Shown here: piece after piece, positions 8,022-13,532 of the stretch
Position numbering within the stretch: position 1 is the first letter of the stretch
Layout: every line of letters starts with the position of its first letter
NCBI GenBank assembly: GCA_002395525.1
Contig: DGXE01000019.1
Location: forward strand, 46,880-63,111
Direction of reading: 5' to 3'
From: Ruminococcus sp. UBA4240
GTDB lineage: Bacteria > Bacillota > Clostridia > Oscillospirales > Ruminococcaceae
Length of the DNA stretch: 16,232 nt
Translations under genes and position numbers: made by a program
The notes under the pieces: generated by a model
Told to the model about the DNA's origin: nothing
Seen by the model: the letters and a program-made list of their open reading frames with translations, nothing else
Databases searched by the model: none

Positions 8022-8062
8022 AACGTTCTGACGGTGCTTTTGGCTGGCTGCAAGCCTCTTTC
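8008..8062. repeat. Repeat left-end fragment overlapping a gene end
   Basis: AATGAAGAATGA is followed by ACGTTCTGACGGTGCTTTTGG. The same order is found at 13190-13227 behind the GH13 gene (CAGAATGAAATGAAAC..TTCTGACGGAGCTTTTGG). It supplies the stop codon of the regulator gene. Confidence 0.6.
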
Positions 8063-8063
8063 C

Positions 8064-8091
8064 AAGTAATAAGTAATAGGTAATAAGTATT
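8064..8091. repeat. Tandem heptamers AAGTAAT
   Basis: Four consecutive 7-mers: AAGTAAT, AAGTAAT, AGGTAAT, AAGTATT. No coding frame. Confidence 0.85.
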
Positions 8092-8134
8092 GTTGATGGT
8101 GAGCGGATGCCTTGATTTCCTCTCCATATACAAA

Positions 8135-8171
8135 AAGCAATGCCCGGCAGGTGATGTGCCGGGCATTGCTT
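8135..8171. terminator. 15-bp perfect hairpin, possible terminator
   Basis: AAGCAATGCCCGGCA (8135-8149) pairs fully with TGCCGGGCATTGCTT (8157-8171) around a 7-nt loop. On the minus strand five T follow (8136-8132, overlapping the stem). On the plus strand only TT then CGGAG, so it is not a classic terminator for the gene upstream. It may still fold in the transcript. Confidence 0.45.
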
Positions 8172-8206
8172 CGGAGAAAAATTATGAAAATAAGGAGAAA
8201 TCAAAT
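8158..8206. repeat. Direct repeat, copy a (49 bp)
   Basis: It runs from GCCGGGCATTGCTTCGGAG to AAGGAGAAATCAAAT and recurs at 8383-8429 with only a 2-nt length change in an A-rich run. It includes the right arm of the 8135-8171 hairpin, whereas copy b has lost the left arm. Confidence 0.85.
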
Positions 8207-8349
8207 AGGATGAAGGGGCAAGGCTGCTAGGTTCCAGCCTGTGACAGCTACCATACTGCTTATTCCCTCCGTTAGAGCAAAAGCGTTGCTTTTGCATAAC
8301 AGGAGCAGCTAACAACGAGGGCAAAGGCAATCAATCCTCTGTCAGCTAT

Positions 8350-8385
8350 TCTAGCCTCTAGCCCTCTAATCCCTAGCCCCTAGCC
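8350..8385. repeat. Tandem heptamers TCTAGCC / CCTAGCC
   Basis: TCTAGCC twice, one extra C, TCTAATC, then CCTAGCC twice. Period 7 with a single slip. Confidence 0.82.
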
Positions 8386-8429
8386 GGGCATTGCTTCGGA
8401 GAAAATATGAAAATAAGGAGAAATCAAAT
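8383..8429. repeat. Direct repeat, copy b (47 bp)
   Basis: Near-identical to 8158-8206, about 176 bp apart. It is followed by GAGGACAAAGTAATCAATCC and CTGTCAG, a second version of the core's right end, and then by the next heptamer tract. Confidence 0.85.
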
Positions 8430-8465
8430 CAAAGAGGACAAAGTAATCAATCCCCTGTCAGTTCA

Positions 8466-8500
8466 TCTTGCCTCTTGCTTCTTGCATCTTGCTTCTAGAC
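8466..8500. repeat. Tandem heptamers TCTTGCN
   Basis: Five consecutive 7-mers: TCTTGCC, TCTTGCT, TCTTGCA, TCTTGCT, TCTAGAC. They end directly at a cre-like operator. Confidence 0.85.
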
Positions 8501-8516
8501 TGTAAACGTTTTCGTT
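8500..8516. promoter_or_regulatory. cre-like / LacI-family operator candidate
   Basis: TGTAAACGTTTTCG is close to the CcpA cre consensus, with mismatches at the outer positions. It contains the dyad AACG-TTTT-CGTT (8505-8516). It lies about 77 bp upstream of the -35 box of the sensor-GGDEF gene, so it would act from a distance if at all. Confidence 0.35.
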
Positions 8517-8592
8517 GATAATATATTACTACTTTTCCCATTTTCAGACAACACTTTTTTTGCTTGCATTTTGCCAATTTTTGCGAGAGGTA

Positions 8593-8621
8593 TTTACAAA
8601 TGGTGTATAAAGTTATATAAT
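8593..8621 (+). promoter_or_regulatory. Promoter of the sensor-GGDEF gene
   Basis: TTTACA (8593-8598), 17 bp, TATAAT (8616-8621), with a predicted start near 8628 and a leader of about 64 nt. Confidence 0.8.
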
Positions 8622-8642
8622 AGTCATAACGAAGAGGAGATG

Positions 8643-8671
8643 CCGTACAGCGGCTGATGTCTGCTGTACGG
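8643..8671 (+). promoter_or_regulatory. Leader hairpin before the sensor-GGDEF gene
   Basis: CCGTACAGC (8643-8651) pairs perfectly with GCTGTACGG (8663-8671), loop 11 nt. It ends 20 nt before the ATG, leaving the GTGGTGAT ribosome site free. It could equally be a DNA operator (dyad centred 8657), placed just after the transcription start. Not a known riboswitch. Confidence 0.5.
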
Positions 8672-8691
8672 TGAGGATCAGTGGTGATATC

Positions 8692-10572
8692 ATGCTCAAT
8701 GGAAGAAGGACCATAGGCGTATTTCTGTGCAAGATCGCAGGCGACGGCCGAAATGACATCTGCCGTGCCCTCCACGCCCAGGCAAAAAAGCGGGGCATTG
8801 ACCTTGTGTATTTCAATATGGTGGGGATCATAGGGGCAAACTGCGACGAATTCGGCAAATATGAGGACAGGATACTTGACGTTATCCCCTTTGACAAGTT
8901 AGACGGGGTTCTGTTTGACAACAACAACCAGTTCATGGAAAGCGTGCGGAACAGGATCCGTAAAAAGCTGATGGAGGTCTCCTGCCCTGTCATCTGCATC
9001 GGTGAGCCCTGTGATGATTTTCCCCAGGTGCATTTTGACAACGACATCGCCATACGGGAATTTGTGGACAAATTCGTAAATACAAGGGGCATTACAAGCA
9101 TCGGCTATATGTCCGGTCCCAAGGGTCAGCCGGATGCCATGGACAGACTGCGTGCCTTCCGGGAATCCATGGTGAAGAACGGGCTCCCCCAGGACGGTGC
9201 GGGGGTGTTCTACGGCGACTTCTGGTACACCTGCGGCAGGCAGGCAGCGGAGTATTTCGCATCCCTTCCGGGCGGGTGCCCCCGGGCTGTCATCTGCGCC
9301 AACGACCACATGGCGATCTCCCTGTGCGATGCCTTTACGGATATGGGGATAGCCGTGCCGGAGCAGGTGTGCGTAACAGGCTATGATGACGTTGCCGAGG
9401 CATCACAGCACTCCCCCTCCATCACCACCGTTGCCCAGGACAAGAACATCCTTGCCCGCACCATCTTCGATCTCTTTGAGAATGCTGACAAGGGCATCCC
9501 GGAAAGGACATACATCCCCACAACGAACATATACCGCACCTCCTGCGGCTGCCCCGATCCGACGCACATCAGCGAGGGCAGGAACGAGTCCTTCCACAAG
9601 AACCTGGGGCTCATGTACAACATCTACGATGCCCAGGCTGCCATGCTGGAAATGGCGGCAAACACGGATATACACGAGCTTGGTGCAGCGTTTGAAAAAC
9701 GGAGCCTTAATTTCGGCCCCTACAGCAAATTCTTCTTCTTCGCATACACCGACAGGGAAGGCAGATGCTCCTACGAAAGGGCAATGACTGCACCCATGCA
9801 TGATCTCACCCCTGCTGTGTGGATAGACCGGACAGGCACCTCTGTGCGCCCGGGAGAGGGCTTTACCGCAGATGACTTTCTCCCCGCCGACAGGGACACA
9901 TCCCCTCACTGCTGCTATGTGACCCACATACACTTCGGGGAGCACTGCTTCGGCTACACCGCCATCACCATGGACACAGACGTTCCCTTCAACGAATTCT
10001 ACAACATATGGACGGTGAACATCGCCGTATCCCTTGAAACGCTTCTGCAAAGGAACAGCGTCCGCTCCCTCATATCGGATCTTGAAAGGGAGAGCACCCA
10101 CGACCGCCTTACGGGGCTCTACAACCGCAAGGGCTTCGAGAAAATGCTGAACAGCCGCATCCACGAAAATAACGGCAGTGATAAGATCACCGCCGTTATG
10201 ATAGACATGGACAGGCTGAAGGAGATAAACGACATATACGGTCACAGCGAGGGAGATGCCGCCATATCCGCCATAGGGCACATCATAAGCGAGGAGTGTC
10301 CCGCTGATGCCATATGCGGGCGCACAGGGGGCGACGAGTTCTACGTGGTCACCGGCGGCTGTGACAGGGAGCGTGCCGGGGACATGGTCATGCGCATACG
10401 CACAAGGATAAAGGCATACAACGAATACTCCGGCAAAAAATACACTTTGGGGGCAAGCTTCGGCACAGCCTTCGGAGAGGCATCCGACAGGAACGAGACC
10501 GAGACCATCCTGAGAGCCGCTGACAAGCTCATGTACGAGGAAAAGCGGAACAAGAAGGTGCAGCGGTCATAG
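8692..10572 (+). CDS. LacI-type ligand-binding sensor fused to GGDEF diguanylate cyclase
   Basis: The protein has 626 residues starting at MLNGRRTIGVFLCKIAG. GTGGTGAT precedes the ATG with the same spacing as GH115 and GH13, so I prefer it to an in-frame GTG at 8671 that lies in a hairpin arm. Residues about 5-285 are a periplasmic-binding-protein fold of the LacI/GalR type, with VTGYDDVAEASQHSPSITTV near 228-247, but without the DNA-binding helix-turn-helix. Residues about 300-460 form a beta-rich region, perhaps GAF-like, ending in a helix. Residues about 465-620 are GGDEF: LTGLYNRKGF from 473, DMD at 505-507, and intact GGDEF at 546-550. No RxxD inhibitory site is at the usual position. 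There is no membrane segment, so it is a soluble enzyme making cyclic-di-GMP from two GTP, probably controlled by a sugar ligand. Confidence 0.9.
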   Translation: MLNGRRTIGVFLCKIAGDGRNDICRALHAQAKKRGIDLVYFNMVGIIGANCDEFGKYEDRILDVIPFDKLDGVLFDNNNQFMESVRNRIRKKLMEVSCPVICIGEPCDDFPQVHFDNDIAIREFVDKFVNTRGITSIGYMSGPKGQPDAMDRLRAFRESMVKNGLPQDGAGVFYGDFWYTCGRQAAEYFASLPGGCPRAVICANDHMAISLCDAFTDMGIAVPEQVCVTGYDDVAEASQHSPSITTVAQDKNILARTIFDLFENADKGIPERTYIPTTNIYRTSCGCPDPTHISEGRNESFHKNLGLMYNIYDAQAAMLEMAANTDIHELGAAFEKRSLNFGPYSKFFFFAYTDREGRCSYERAMTAPMHDLTPAVWIDRTGTSVRPGEGFTADDFLPADRDTSPHCCYVTHIHFGEHCFGYTAITMDTDVPFNEFYNIWTVNIAVSLETLLQRNSVRSLISDLERESTHDRLTGLYNRKGFEKMLNSRIHENNGSDKITAVMIDMDRLKEINDIYGHSEGDAAISAIGHIISEECPADAICGRTGGDEFYVVTGGCDRERAGDMVMRIRTRIKAYNEYSGKKYTLGASFGTAFGEASDRNETETILRAADKLMYEEKRNKKVQRS

Positions 10573-10577
10573 CCCCC

Positions 10578-11441
10578 TCAGAAGTTCACCTCTGCCATGT
10601 GGGAGGTGCGGTACAGCTTTTTGTATTCGGTGGGGGTGTAGCCGTTTATCATCTTGAACACTCTGTTGAAGGTGGTAAGGCTTGAAAAGCCCGACTGCAT
10701 AGCCACATCGGTTATGGAGTAGCCCCCCTCCAGCAGCATCATCTCCGCCGCCTTCACCCGCCTGCGGTTGAGGAAATTGACGAATGTGGTGTTGGAATAC
10801 TTCTTGAACAGCCTTGAGAAGTGATAGGGGCTGTAGCCCGCAATGGATGCCAGATCCTCAAGGGTGATGTCGTGCATATAGTTCTGGTCGATATACCGCA
10901 ACACCACACCGAAGGTGGAGGAATAGCGGTCGCTGTCGTCATAGTTGATAAGGCTCAGCTGATACTCCTTCAGCTTTGCAAGGAGTGTGAGCACCTTGAT
11001 GTAGATGTACACCTCGGACACCTCGGTGTAGTTTGAATACAGCACATAAATGTCCCTCATGACACTGCCCGCATATTCAAGGAACTCCTTTGAATAGCTG
11101 CTGTTGATGAGCACGGGTTCACTCAGCACGGACATAAGCCCGGTGAGGGACGGGTTCCCGATAAATGCACCGTTGTCAATGAGGAGGATGAGCCGCCTTC
11201 CGCTCTGCGCCTTTAAATTGTGCAGCACACCGGAGGGTATGATAAGGATATCCCTTTCGCACAGCTTGTAGTCCTGCCCCTTGCAGACGGCTTCAAATCC
11301 GTTTGTAAGGGGCATTATTATCTCTATGGCATTGTGCCAGTGAGGGGGATATTCCTCGTCCTCGATATTGTCGTACAAAAGGACGCTCCTGTCCTGGATA
11401 AAATCAACAGTCTCAAAGTCGCCGTTGAGATTGACTATCAT
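10578..11441 (-). CDS. AraC-family regulator with N-terminal cupin
   Basis: The protein has 287 residues. The ATG follows an AAGGGG ribosome site. Residues about 25-80 form a cupin-like ligand domain (PPHWHNAIEIIMPL, RDILIIPSGVLHNLKA). A helical linker follows. Residues about 185-280 form the AraC double helix-turn-helix: LEDLASIAGYSPYHFSRLFK, then ITDVAMQSGFSSLTTFNRVF and GYTPTEYKK. It faces the GH13 gene across a 226-bp divergent region with an inverted repeat, so it probably controls GH13 and itself in response to a sugar. Its stop lies only 5 bp from that of the sensor-GGDEF gene, tail to tail, with no terminator between them, so the transcripts should overlap. Confidence 0.9.
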   Translation of the reverse strand: MIVNLNGDFETVDFIQDRSVLLYDNIEDEEYPPHWHNAIEIIMPLTNGFEAVCKGQDYKLCERDILIIPSGVLHNLKAQSGRRLILLIDNGAFIGNPSLTGLMSVLSEPVLINSSYSKEFLEYAGSVMRDIYVLYSNYTEVSEVYIYIKVLTLLAKLKEYQLSLINYDDSDRYSSTFGVVLRYIDQNYMHDITLEDLASIAGYSPYHFSRLFKKYSNTTFVNFLNRRRVKAAEMMLLEGGYSITDVAMQSGFSSLTTFNRVFKMINGYTPTEYKKLYRTSHMAEVNF

Positions 11442-11479
11442 TGTACCCCTTCCCCTTTCAGATTTTTCTCCGCACCTCC

Positions 11480-11508
11480 ATTATACCATAACACGAAAAA
11501 TTTTTCAA
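11480..11508 (-). promoter_or_regulatory. Promoter of the AraC-family gene
   Basis: On the minus strand TTGAAA (11508-11503), 17 bp, TATAAT (11485-11480), with a start near 11473. Confidence 0.8.
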
Positions 11509-11519
11509 GCTGCTCAAAC

Positions 11520-11542
11520 TTTTTGTGCACAGAGCACAAAAA
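11520..11542. promoter_or_regulatory. Operator candidate between AraC and GH13 genes
   Basis: TTTTTGTGC (11520-11528) and GCACAAAAA (11534-11542) form a perfect 9-bp inverted repeat with a 5-bp centre. It sits just upstream of both divergent -35 boxes (12 bp from the AraC box, 30 bp from the GH13 box), which fits a shared activator or repressor site. Confidence 0.6.
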
Positions 11543-11571
11543 CACAGCTGCTTTTTTGTTTGGTATTTTTA

Positions 11572-11600
11572 TGTACAAAACCGGCTGCATAGTCTATAAT
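11572..11600 (+). promoter_or_regulatory. Promoter of the GH13 gene
   Basis: TGTACA (11572-11577), 17 bp, TATAAT (11595-11600), with a start near 11607. The weak -35 with perfect -10 fits an activator-dependent promoter. The leader rules out the open-frame start at 11608. Confidence 0.7.
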
Positions 11601-11667
11601 TGTTGTATTGATCAGGCAGAGAAATACAAGGATAAAGCTGTTATCAAACAAAGGTAAAGGTGATACT

Positions 11668-13200
11668 ATGGCAAAAAGACCCGAATGGCTGGACAACGCC
11701 GTATTCTATGAGATCTATCCCCAGTCCTTTGCGGACAGCAACGGCGACGGCACAGGGGATCTTCCGGGGATAACGGAAAAGCTCTCCTATATAAGAGAGC
11801 TTGGATGTACCGCCGTATGGCTCAACCCCTGCTTTGAGTCTCCCTTCCTTGATGCGGGGTATGACATATCCGACTACTGCCGCATAGCCCCCCGCTACGG
11901 CACCAACGAGGATATGTATGAACTTTTCAGGAGGGCACATGAGCTTGGTATGCACGTGCTGCTGGATCTGGTGCCGGGGCACACCTCCTGGGAGCACCCC
12001 TGGTTCAGGGAGAGCATGAAGGCCGAAGAGAACGAATACACACACCGCTACGTCTGGACGGACAGTGTCTGGACAGAGCCGCAGGGCTATGCATCCCTGC
12101 GTGGGATCTCACAGAGGGACGGCAGCTGTGTTGTGAACTTCTTCACTCATCAGCCTGCCCTGAACTACGGCTTTTTTCAACCGGAGCAGCCATGGCAGCA
12201 GAGCATGGACTCCCCCGGTGCCATCGCCACACGGGAAGCCATGAAGGATATCATGCGGTTCTGGCTGTCAAAAGGCTGTGACGGATTCCGTGCGGATATG
12301 GCAGGCTCTCTTGTAAAAAACGACCCTGACTCGGAAGGCACCATAGCACTCTGGCAGGACATACGCTCATTCCTTGACGAGGAATTCCCGGATGCCGCCC
12401 TGATCTCCGAATGGGGAGAGCCTGACAAGAGCCTTGCGGGGGGATTCCACATGGATTTCCTCCTCCACTTCGGTCCTTCTCACTACAACGACCTTTTCCG
12501 CTGTGAAAAGCCCTTTTTCTCAGGAAAAGGCAGTGCGGCAGAGTTTGTGAAGAAATACCGTGAGAACTATGACAGGACAGACGGGAAGGGGCTTATATGC
12601 ATACCCTCCGGCAACCACGACATGGACAGGCTCGCACGCTCTCTTCACGGCGACTCGCTGAAGCTGGCATTTGCCTTCCTGCTGTCCATGCCCGGAGCGC
12701 CCTACATCTACTACGGGGATGAGATCGGCATGAGATACGTGGAGAATATACCCTCGGTGGAGGGAGGCTACGGCCGCACCGGCTCCCGCTCCCCCATGCA
12801 GTGGGACAGGACGGCAAACGCAGGCTTTTCCTCCGCTCCCGCTGAAAAGCTGTACATTCCCCTTGACCCTGACCCGGACAGACCCACTGTCAGCGGGCAG
12901 ATGGCTGACCCCCATTCCCTTTACAGCGAGGTAAGACGGCTCATTGCCCTGCGTCACGCCACCCCCGCCTTACAGAGCACAGGGAAGATAGAGTTTATAT
13001 GCGACGGAAGCGAGGGTCAGCCCCTGGTCTACACCCGCAGCACCGCTTCTCAGAAGATACTTGTCATAATAAACCCCACGGACAGATCCTTTAAATACCG
13101 GGCATCCGGGGACATCATCTACAGTCTGGGGAAAGTGACCTCAGACAGGGACGGCATTGAGGTGCCTGCTGTGGGAGCAGCATTCTGTAATGCAGAATGA
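11668..13200 (+). CDS. GH13 alpha-amylase-family enzyme, intracellular
   Basis: The protein has 510 residues starting at MAKRPEWLDNAVFYEIYPQS, with AAAGGTGAT upstream. There is no signal peptide. The barrel shows the four GH13 regions: I LLDLVPGHTS (Asp100, His105), II DGFRADMAG (nucleophile Asp210), III ALISEWGEP (acid/base Glu248) and IV PSGNHDMD (Asp318). The C-terminal beta domain ends near residue 505. The order YPQSFADSNGDGTGDL near residues 17-32 is of the alpha-glucosidase / oligo-1,6-glucosidase type, so cutting of imported malto- or isomalto-oligosaccharides is likely. Glycosyl transfer cannot be excluded. Region I has Gly104 where most members have Asn, which is unusual. The stop codon falls in an AGAATGA repeat word. 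It is probably controlled by the divergent AraC protein. Confidence 0.9.
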   Translation: MAKRPEWLDNAVFYEIYPQSFADSNGDGTGDLPGITEKLSYIRELGCTAVWLNPCFESPFLDAGYDISDYCRIAPRYGTNEDMYELFRRAHELGMHVLLDLVPGHTSWEHPWFRESMKAEENEYTHRYVWTDSVWTEPQGYASLRGISQRDGSCVVNFFTHQPALNYGFFQPEQPWQQSMDSPGAIATREAMKDIMRFWLSKGCDGFRADMAGSLVKNDPDSEGTIALWQDIRSFLDEEFPDAALISEWGEPDKSLAGGFHMDFLLHFGPSHYNDLFRCEKPFFSGKGSAAEFVKKYRENYDRTDGKGLICIPSGNHDMDRLARSLHGDSLKLAFAFLLSMPGAPYIYYGDEIGMRYVENIPSVEGGYGRTGSRSPMQWDRTANAGFSSAPAEKLYIPLDPDPDRPTVSGQMADPHSLYSEVRRLIALRHATPALQSTGKIEFICDGSEGQPLVYTRSTASQKILVIINPTDRSFKYRASGDIIYSLGKVTSDRDGIEVPAVGAAFCNAE

Positions 13201-13227
13201 AATGAAACATTCTGACGGAGCTTTTGG
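13190..13227. repeat. Repeat left-end fragment behind GH13
   Basis: CAGAATGAAATGAAAC and TTCTGACGGAGCTTTTGG repeat the sequence behind the AlbA_2 gene (8010-8040). It covers the GH13 stop codon. Confidence 0.6.
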
Positions 13228-13306
13228 CGGTCGGATTTCCTATACAACGGGTATTGATGCCAGCATCATGTCTCTGAACGTGACCCCATACATCCGTGAT
13301 AACAAG

Positions 13307-13349
13307 AAAACACCTATGCTGCTTTTCTATATCGCAGCATAGGTGTTTT
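13307..13349. terminator. Strong bidirectional terminator
   Basis: AAAACACCTATGCTGC (13307-13322) pairs perfectly with GCAGCATAGGTGTTTT (13334-13349), a 16-bp stem with an 11-nt loop. Each strand ends in TTTT. It separates the convergent GH13 and LRR/peptide units. Confidence 0.88.
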
Positions 13350-13363
13350 ATGGTAATAAATCG

Positions 13364-13384
13364 GCGGGCAGTCATCCTGCCCGC
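13364..13384 (-). terminator. Hairpin behind the peptide gene
   Basis: GCGGGCAG and CTGCCCGC form an 8-bp GC-rich stem with a 5-nt loop, 17 bp past the peptide stop. On the minus strand CGATTTATTA follows, a poor T-tract, so it is probably a first or partial terminator for the LRR-peptide transcript. Confidence 0.55.
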
Positions 13385-13401
13385 AGATGATGCTGTATTC
13401 T

Positions 13402-13521
13402 TTAAACAGATGGCGGCATTTTTATCACTTCATCACTTTCTAATGTGCTTGTGACGATAACATCCGTTATTTCAAATTCCACTATCTCCGTTTCGGGTGT
13501 CTTGTATTCTTTCTTTTCCAT
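13402..13521 (-). CDS. Small 39-residue acidic peptide
   Basis: A short gene reading MEKKEYKTPETEIVEF, then EITDVIVTS, then an acidic stretch TLESDE and the end IKMPPSV. GAGGTGA stands 6 bp before the ATG, and the ATG is 11 bp behind the stop of the LRR gene, so it is cotranscribed and perhaps translationally coupled. There is no signal peptide, membrane helix or Cys. From memory, Clostridia carry many short proteins with a similar order (Y-x-x-P-E, a hydrophobic/acidic run, D-V-I-x-T-S), often unannotated. I do not know a function. A precursor-like peptide or a small regulator are possible, but no modifying enzyme is nearby. Confidence 0.72.
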   Translation of the reverse strand: MEKKEYKTPETEIVEFEITDVIVTSTLESDEVIKMPPSV

Positions 13522-13532
13522 GTTGTCACCTC

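Larger units (their letters stand above)
8098..8350. repeat. Intergenic repeat, copy 3, split by a nested segment
   Basis: The left half (8101-8142, CGGATGCCTTGATTTCC to AAGCAATGC) and the right half (8277-8345, GCAAAAGC-GTT-GCTTTTGC, then CATAACAGGAGCAGCTAACA and CAATCCTCTGTCAG) match copy 2. Between them about 135 bp are inserted, beginning with the 15-bp hairpin at 8135-8171. This, with the neighbouring tracts, makes 8022-8691 a gene-free region. Confidence 0.65.

Noticed and set aside
8064..8500. CRISPR array
   Set aside because: The repeats are 7-bp units without spacers of even length, and no cas genes are present.
8656..8673. Five-codon leader peptide (ATG TCT GCT GTA CGG TGA)
   Set aside because: The nearest GAGGAG is too far away, and the coding word is just the hairpin arm.
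8671..8691. GTG start for the sensor-GGDEF gene
   Set aside because: It lies in a hairpin arm without a ribosome site. The ATG at 8692 has the GGTGAT spacing seen in GH115 and GH13.
9403..10281. 292-codon minus-strand frame over the GGDEF gene
   Set aside because: Antisense to clear LacI-type and GGDEF domains. A product of GC-rich third positions.
11608..11667. 20 extra N-terminal codons of GH13
   Set aside because: They would start at the predicted transcription start. The GH13 homology begins after 11668, where a ribosome site is present.
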